From the NCBI GenBank assembly GCA_030693565.1, contig JAUYAJ010000137.1, positions 1 to 16,251 on the forward strand: DNA of 16,251 nt, given 5' to 3'. The position numbers were made by a program, and so were the translations under genes. The notes beneath the pieces were generated by a model, which ran no database searches, was not told the origin of the DNA, and saw nothing but the letters and a program-made list of their open reading frames with translations. Origin of the DNA: Rubrivivax sp. (GTDB taxonomy: Bacteria; Pseudomonadota; Gammaproteobacteria; Burkholderiales; Burkholderiaceae_C). This document shows positions 13,353 to 16,251 of this stretch, in pieces; position 1 is the stretch's first letter, and every line of letters begins with the position of its first letter.

Positions 13353-15487
13353 CGTGCGGCCCCGCCCGTTGCAGGCCGCGGCAGCAAGGCGCCGCTGCCG
13401 CCTTCACCGAGCCGCTCGTAGATCGCCACCAGCGCCTGGTCTTCGTTCGGGAAGAAGTTCTCGCTGCCGATCAAGGGCTGCAGCCCGGTGCGGTGCATCA
13501 GGTCGAGCACCTGCTTCTTGATGCCGGCGAACACCAGCGTGACGCCGCTGCTGCGCAGCCGCTCGACCAGGTGGCGCACCACTTCCTCGCCCGAGGCGTC
13601 CATCTGGTTGATGCCGCTGCCGACGATCAGCAGGTAGCGCATCTGCGGCTTGGCGGCGACGACCTCGAGCACCGCTTGTTCGAAGAAGGCCGCATTGGCG
13701 AAGTACAGCGAATCGTCGAAGCGCAGCGCCACCACGCGCTCGCTGGTCGGCAGTTGGGGGTAGACCTTGATGTCGCGCAGCGTGCCGTCGGGATGGCGCC
13801 CGAGCAAAGCGACCCGCGGCGTCACCGTGCGGTAGAGGTAGAGCGCAATCGCCAGCACGGCGCCAAAAAGAATGCCTTTGTCCAGGTGCGGCGCGGCCAG
13901 GATGGTGACGACGAAGGTCGTCACCGCGACCGCGCCATCGGCGCGGCTGGCCTGCCAGCAATGGCGCATCGCCGCCGGCGTGATCAAGCCGCTGACGGCC
14001 AGCAGGATGACCACCGCCAGCGTCGCCTTGGGCAGGTGGTAGAGCAAAGGCGTCAGCAGCAGCAGCGTGACGACGACGAACAAGCCGTTGAACACCATCG
14101 CCATGCCGGTTCTGGCGCCGGCCTGCAGGTTGATCGCCGAGCCGGTGAACGAACCGCAGGCCGGGTAGGACTGGAAGAACGAGCCGCCAATGTTGGCCAC
14201 GCCCTGGCCGATCAGCTCCTGGTTGGGGTCGATGGCCTGGCGCGTCTTGGCGGCGATCGCCTTGGCCATCGCAATCGATTCCATGAAGGCCACCAGCGCG
14301 ATCACCACCGCCGCCGACAGCAGCGACAACACGGTGTCGAAGCTGATCGTCGGTACCTTGAACGCCGGCAACCCGCGCGGCACCTGGCCGACGACCTCGC
14401 CGCCGCCGGCCAGGCGCAGCTCGCCGCCCTCGATTTTCCGGATGCGCCAGCGGCCGCCGTCGGTCGCCACTTCGTCGGGCGCGCCGATGACGTAAAGCAT
14501 CGCGCCGCCCTCGCCTTCGGCGCCGCGCTCGAAGGCCAGGCCGCTGATGTAGCGCAGCCGCTCCTTGTTTTCGGCCTTGAGCACCGCGGCATCGATTTGT
14601 TCGAGATGGATCTGATGGCGCAGCACCGCCGCGGCGCGGGCATCCACCGGTTCGAGCGAACGCATCAGCGCGCCGCGCACCGGCGCGTTGGCGGCCAGCA
14701 CCTGCAGCCTCTGGTCGGCGTCGACATAGGCCTTGACGAGGTCGCGGGTGTCGGCGTCGGCGATGCGATCGGGCAGGGCCTGGGTGTTGCGCTCGAAGTC
14801 GATCGCAGCGCTGGCCAGAATGGTGACGACGACCGCGATCAGCACACTCAGCCGCGAGACGCGGGCGACGCGCCGCAGCGCCAGCATCAGCACCAGCGCG
14901 AAGGCCGACATCGCCAGCGTTGGCAAGTGGGTTTGCGGCAGGTGGCCGAGCATGTCCCAGACGTCCACCAGGAAAACGTCACTGCGCCCCTTGGGGATGC
15001 CGAGCAACATGTCGATCTGCGACAGCGCGATCAGCACCGCGGCAGCGTTCATGAAGCCCAGGATCACCGGGTGCGAGACAAAGCTGACGATCGTGCCCAG
15101 CTTGAGCGCGCCCAGCGCCAGCTGGATCAAACCGACCAGCAGCGACAACAGCAGGGCCAGCGCGATGTAGTCGGCCGAGAACGGCAGCGCCAGCGGCGCC
15201 AGCGCCGCCGCCGTCATCAGCGAGATCACCGCCACCGGGCCGGTCGCCAGCTGCTGCGACGAACCCCACATCGCCCCCAGGATCGCCGGCACGAAAGCCA
15301 CGTAGAGGCCGTAGTGCACTGGCAGCCCCGACAAGTGGGCATAGGCCATGGCCTTGGGCACCAGCACGAGCGCGCCGGTGACGCCGGCCAGCGCGTCGCC
15401 GCGCAGCACCGGCATCGTCACCGGGAACCAGTTCAGAAAGGGGAACAGGCGCCGCAGCGCGGGCCTGTGGCCGGCGCCGTTGCTCAT
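13349..15487 (-). CDS. SulP-family anion permease with STAS domain and central insertion
   Basis: A 712-residue inner-membrane transporter of the sulfate permease family. Signature stretches are VLVPKAMAYAHLSGLPVHYG, GMANIGGSFF-like GVANIGGSFFQSYPACGSF and LDKGILFGAVLAIALYL. The STAS domain (about 560-700) keeps the D-x-S-G motif (INQMDASGEE). It is about 100 residues longer than its tandem neighbour because of a hydrophilic insertion of about 135 residues (roughly 232-365) between a mid-protein helix and the VPRGLPAFKVP loop, absent from the second copy. The start at 15487 follows the anchor gene by 43 bp, with a weak GGGCGGCGAC site. Its stop overlaps the next SulP as ATGA. It may take up or export sulfate or a related anion; the direction cannot be read from sequence. 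Confidence 0.9.
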   Translation of the reverse strand: MSNGAGHRPALRRLFPFLNWFPVTMPVLRGDALAGVTGALVLVPKAMAYAHLSGLPVHYGLYVAFVPAILGAMWGSSQQLATGPVAVISLMTAAALAPLALPFSADYIALALLLSLLVGLIQLALGALKLGTIVSFVSHPVILGFMNAAAVLIALSQIDMLLGIPKGRSDVFLVDVWDMLGHLPQTHLPTLAMSAFALVLMLALRRVARVSRLSVLIAVVVTILASAAIDFERNTQALPDRIADADTRDLVKAYVDADQRLQVLAANAPVRGALMRSLEPVDARAAAVLRHQIHLEQIDAAVLKAENKERLRYISGLAFERGAEGEGGAMLYVIGAPDEVATDGGRWRIRKIEGGELRLAGGGEVVGQVPRGLPAFKVPTISFDTVLSLLSAAVVIALVAFMESIAMAKAIAAKTRQAIDPNQELIGQGVANIGGSFFQSYPACGSFTGSAINLQAGARTGMAMVFNGLFVVVTLLLLTPLLYHLPKATLAVVILLAVSGLITPAAMRHCWQASRADGAVAVTTFVVTILAAPHLDKGILFGAVLAIALYLYRTVTPRVALLGRHPDGTLRDIKVYPQLPTSERVVALRFDDSLYFANAAFFEQAVLEVVAAKPQMRYLLIVGSGINQMDASGEEVVRHLVERLRSSGVTLVFAGIKKQVLDLMHRTGLQPLIGSENFFPNEDQALVAIYERLGEGGSGALLPRPATGGAAR

Positions 15488-15530
15488 GTCGCCGCCCGCG
15501 AATCGGCGCGCTGGCGATCATGGCTGCGCC

Positions 15531-16251
15531 TCATGAGATCGTCTTGTAGTACAGGTTCTGCGGGTGGTTGGCTTGGGCGAAGAAGAACCAGCGCTCGGCC
15601 AGCAGACCCAGAAACTGCATGCCGAAAGCCAGCCCGAGCCAACCCGGCGTGGCCGGCGCCAGCGCCAGCGCCAGTGCCGGCAGCACAAAGGCGAGCAGCA
15701 GAAAGGCCCACTTGACCGCGCGCAGCGCCTGCGGCGCGCGGCCATGGAAGAACTCGCGGGTGTTGAAGGAGCCGCCGGTGAATCCCATCGCCAGCTGGCG
15801 GATGCGCGGATGGCGCACGCCGATCGCGGTCTGCAGCGTCGAGCGCGGCACCAGGCGGGCGTTGCGCGCCAGCGCCGCCCAGCGGCTGGCGGCGCCGGCC
15901 AGTGTCAGGCCCAGCGCCCAGGGCGCCAGCACAACCGCAAGCGCTGGTTGCAGCGCCGCCGCCAGCGCGGTGGCCAGCGTGAAGCCCGACGCGCAGCCCA
16001 GCAGCGTGAAGTTGACCAAGGTCAGCGGATGGGCCCATTCCTGCATGAAGCGGATCGTGGCGTAGATCATGCCCGTGCAGACGAACAGCGCCACGCACAG
16101 CAGCGCGCTGGCCAGACCCAGCGCCAGCGTCGGCCCAGCGCCACCGGCATGAGCCAGTCCCCAGGCGGTCACCCCGGCCATGAACAAAGGCAGCGCGATG
16201 ACTTCACGCGACAGCCAGGAAGTGCGCCACATCGCCGCCGCGCGCCAGGCC
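15531..16251 (-). CDS. DmsC/SoeC-type membrane anchor of a molybdoenzyme, 5' truncated by the window
   Basis: The visible 239 residues are the C-terminal part of a DmsC-family quinone-reactive membrane anchor. The frame runs open through the window edge with AWRAAAMWRTSWLSREV; MWRTSW is unlikely to be the true start because TSWLSREV sits internally in family members. About seven helices follow, with CTGMIYATIRFMQEWAHPLT, FTGGSFNTREFFHG and WFFFAQANHPQNLYYKTIS. Such subunits bind a Mo-bis-MGD catalytic subunit and a 4Fe-4S subunit (DmsA/B, SoeA/B type), which are expected just outside the right edge. DMSO reductase and sulfite dehydrogenase (SoeC) anchors cannot be told apart here; the sulfate-type permeases beside it favour sulfite oxidation. 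It is the upstream gene of the minus-strand block in this window. Confidence 0.85.
   Translation of the reverse strand, partial: AWRAAAMWRTSWLSREVIALPLFMAGVTAWGLAHAGGAGPTLALGLASALLCVALFVCTGMIYATIRFMQEWAHPLTLVNFTLLGCASGFTLATALAAALQPALAVVLAPWALGLTLAGAASRWAALARNARLVPRSTLQTAIGVRHPRIRQLAMGFTGGSFNTREFFHGRAPQALRAVKWAFLLLAFVLPALALALAPATPGWLGLAFGMQFLGLLAERWFFFAQANHPQNLYYKTIS

Noticed and set aside
11514..13421. 635-codon plus-strand frame opposite the second SulP
   Set aside because: Antisense shadow with biased Arg/Gln/His composition; the minus strand shows clear SulP and STAS motifs.
13298..15715. 805-codon open frame on the plus strand opposite the first SulP
   Set aside because: Its product is low-complexity (Arg, Gln, His, Asp rich) with no domain; it is the antisense shadow of a GC-rich SulP gene.

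Overview
The window is GC-rich and tightly packed, with minus-strand blocks joined by ATGA stop/start overlaps. The proteins (RarD, TruC, the FadL type beginning TNGMNMEGYG after the signal peptide, and a rubrerythrin/CCG iron-sulfur/DUF3501 trio) look like a betaproteobacterium of the order Burkholderiales, perhaps near Rubrivivax, Leptothrix or Ideonella. This placement rests on protein appearance and composition, not on a search. There are no insertion sequences, phage genes or CRISPR arrays.

Layout. 1-107 (-) is the start of an unidentified membrane protein that runs off the left edge. 241-975 (+) is truC, a tRNA pseudouridine synthase. It converges on and overlaps a minus-strand pair: a six-Asp-box beta-propeller (954-2042) and, coupled upstream of it, a small MoaD/ThiS-like protein ending in Gly-Gly (2045-2314). 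After a divergent gap holding a (CAG)7 run, the plus strand carries rarD (2431-3294), a PLP enzyme of the D-serine dehydratase/D-threonine aldolase fold (3385-4506) and an overlapping RidA-family deaminase (4496-4867). The last two fit one pathway: the dehydratase makes a reactive enamine/imine and RidA hydrolyses it.

4892-7359 (-) is a rubrerythrin, a CCG-type iron-sulfur protein and a DUF3501 protein, read in that order and probably a redox or peroxide-stress unit. An arylformamidase-like alpha/beta hydrolase (7512-8366, -) lies upstream. A tRNA-Ala(CGC) with its own strong terminator follows on the plus strand (8417-8546), then a short YVTN beta-propeller gene that looks like the C-terminal remnant of a longer one (8657-9031).

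9036-16251 (-) is one long co-directional block. In transcription order it holds a DmsC/SoeC-type membrane anchor (cut by the right edge), two tandem SulP anion permeases with STAS domains, a carboxymuconolactone-decarboxylase-like/Rieske fusion, a FadL-type outer-membrane channel and an exported single-domain rhodanese. Its theme appears to be inorganic sulfur: a quinone-linked molybdoenzyme anchor (possibly sulfite oxidation), sulfate-type transporters and a sulfurtransferase. The best candidates for something poorly described are this block with its CMD-Rieske fusion, the MoaD-like/propeller pair, and the rubrerythrin/CCG/DUF3501 trio.
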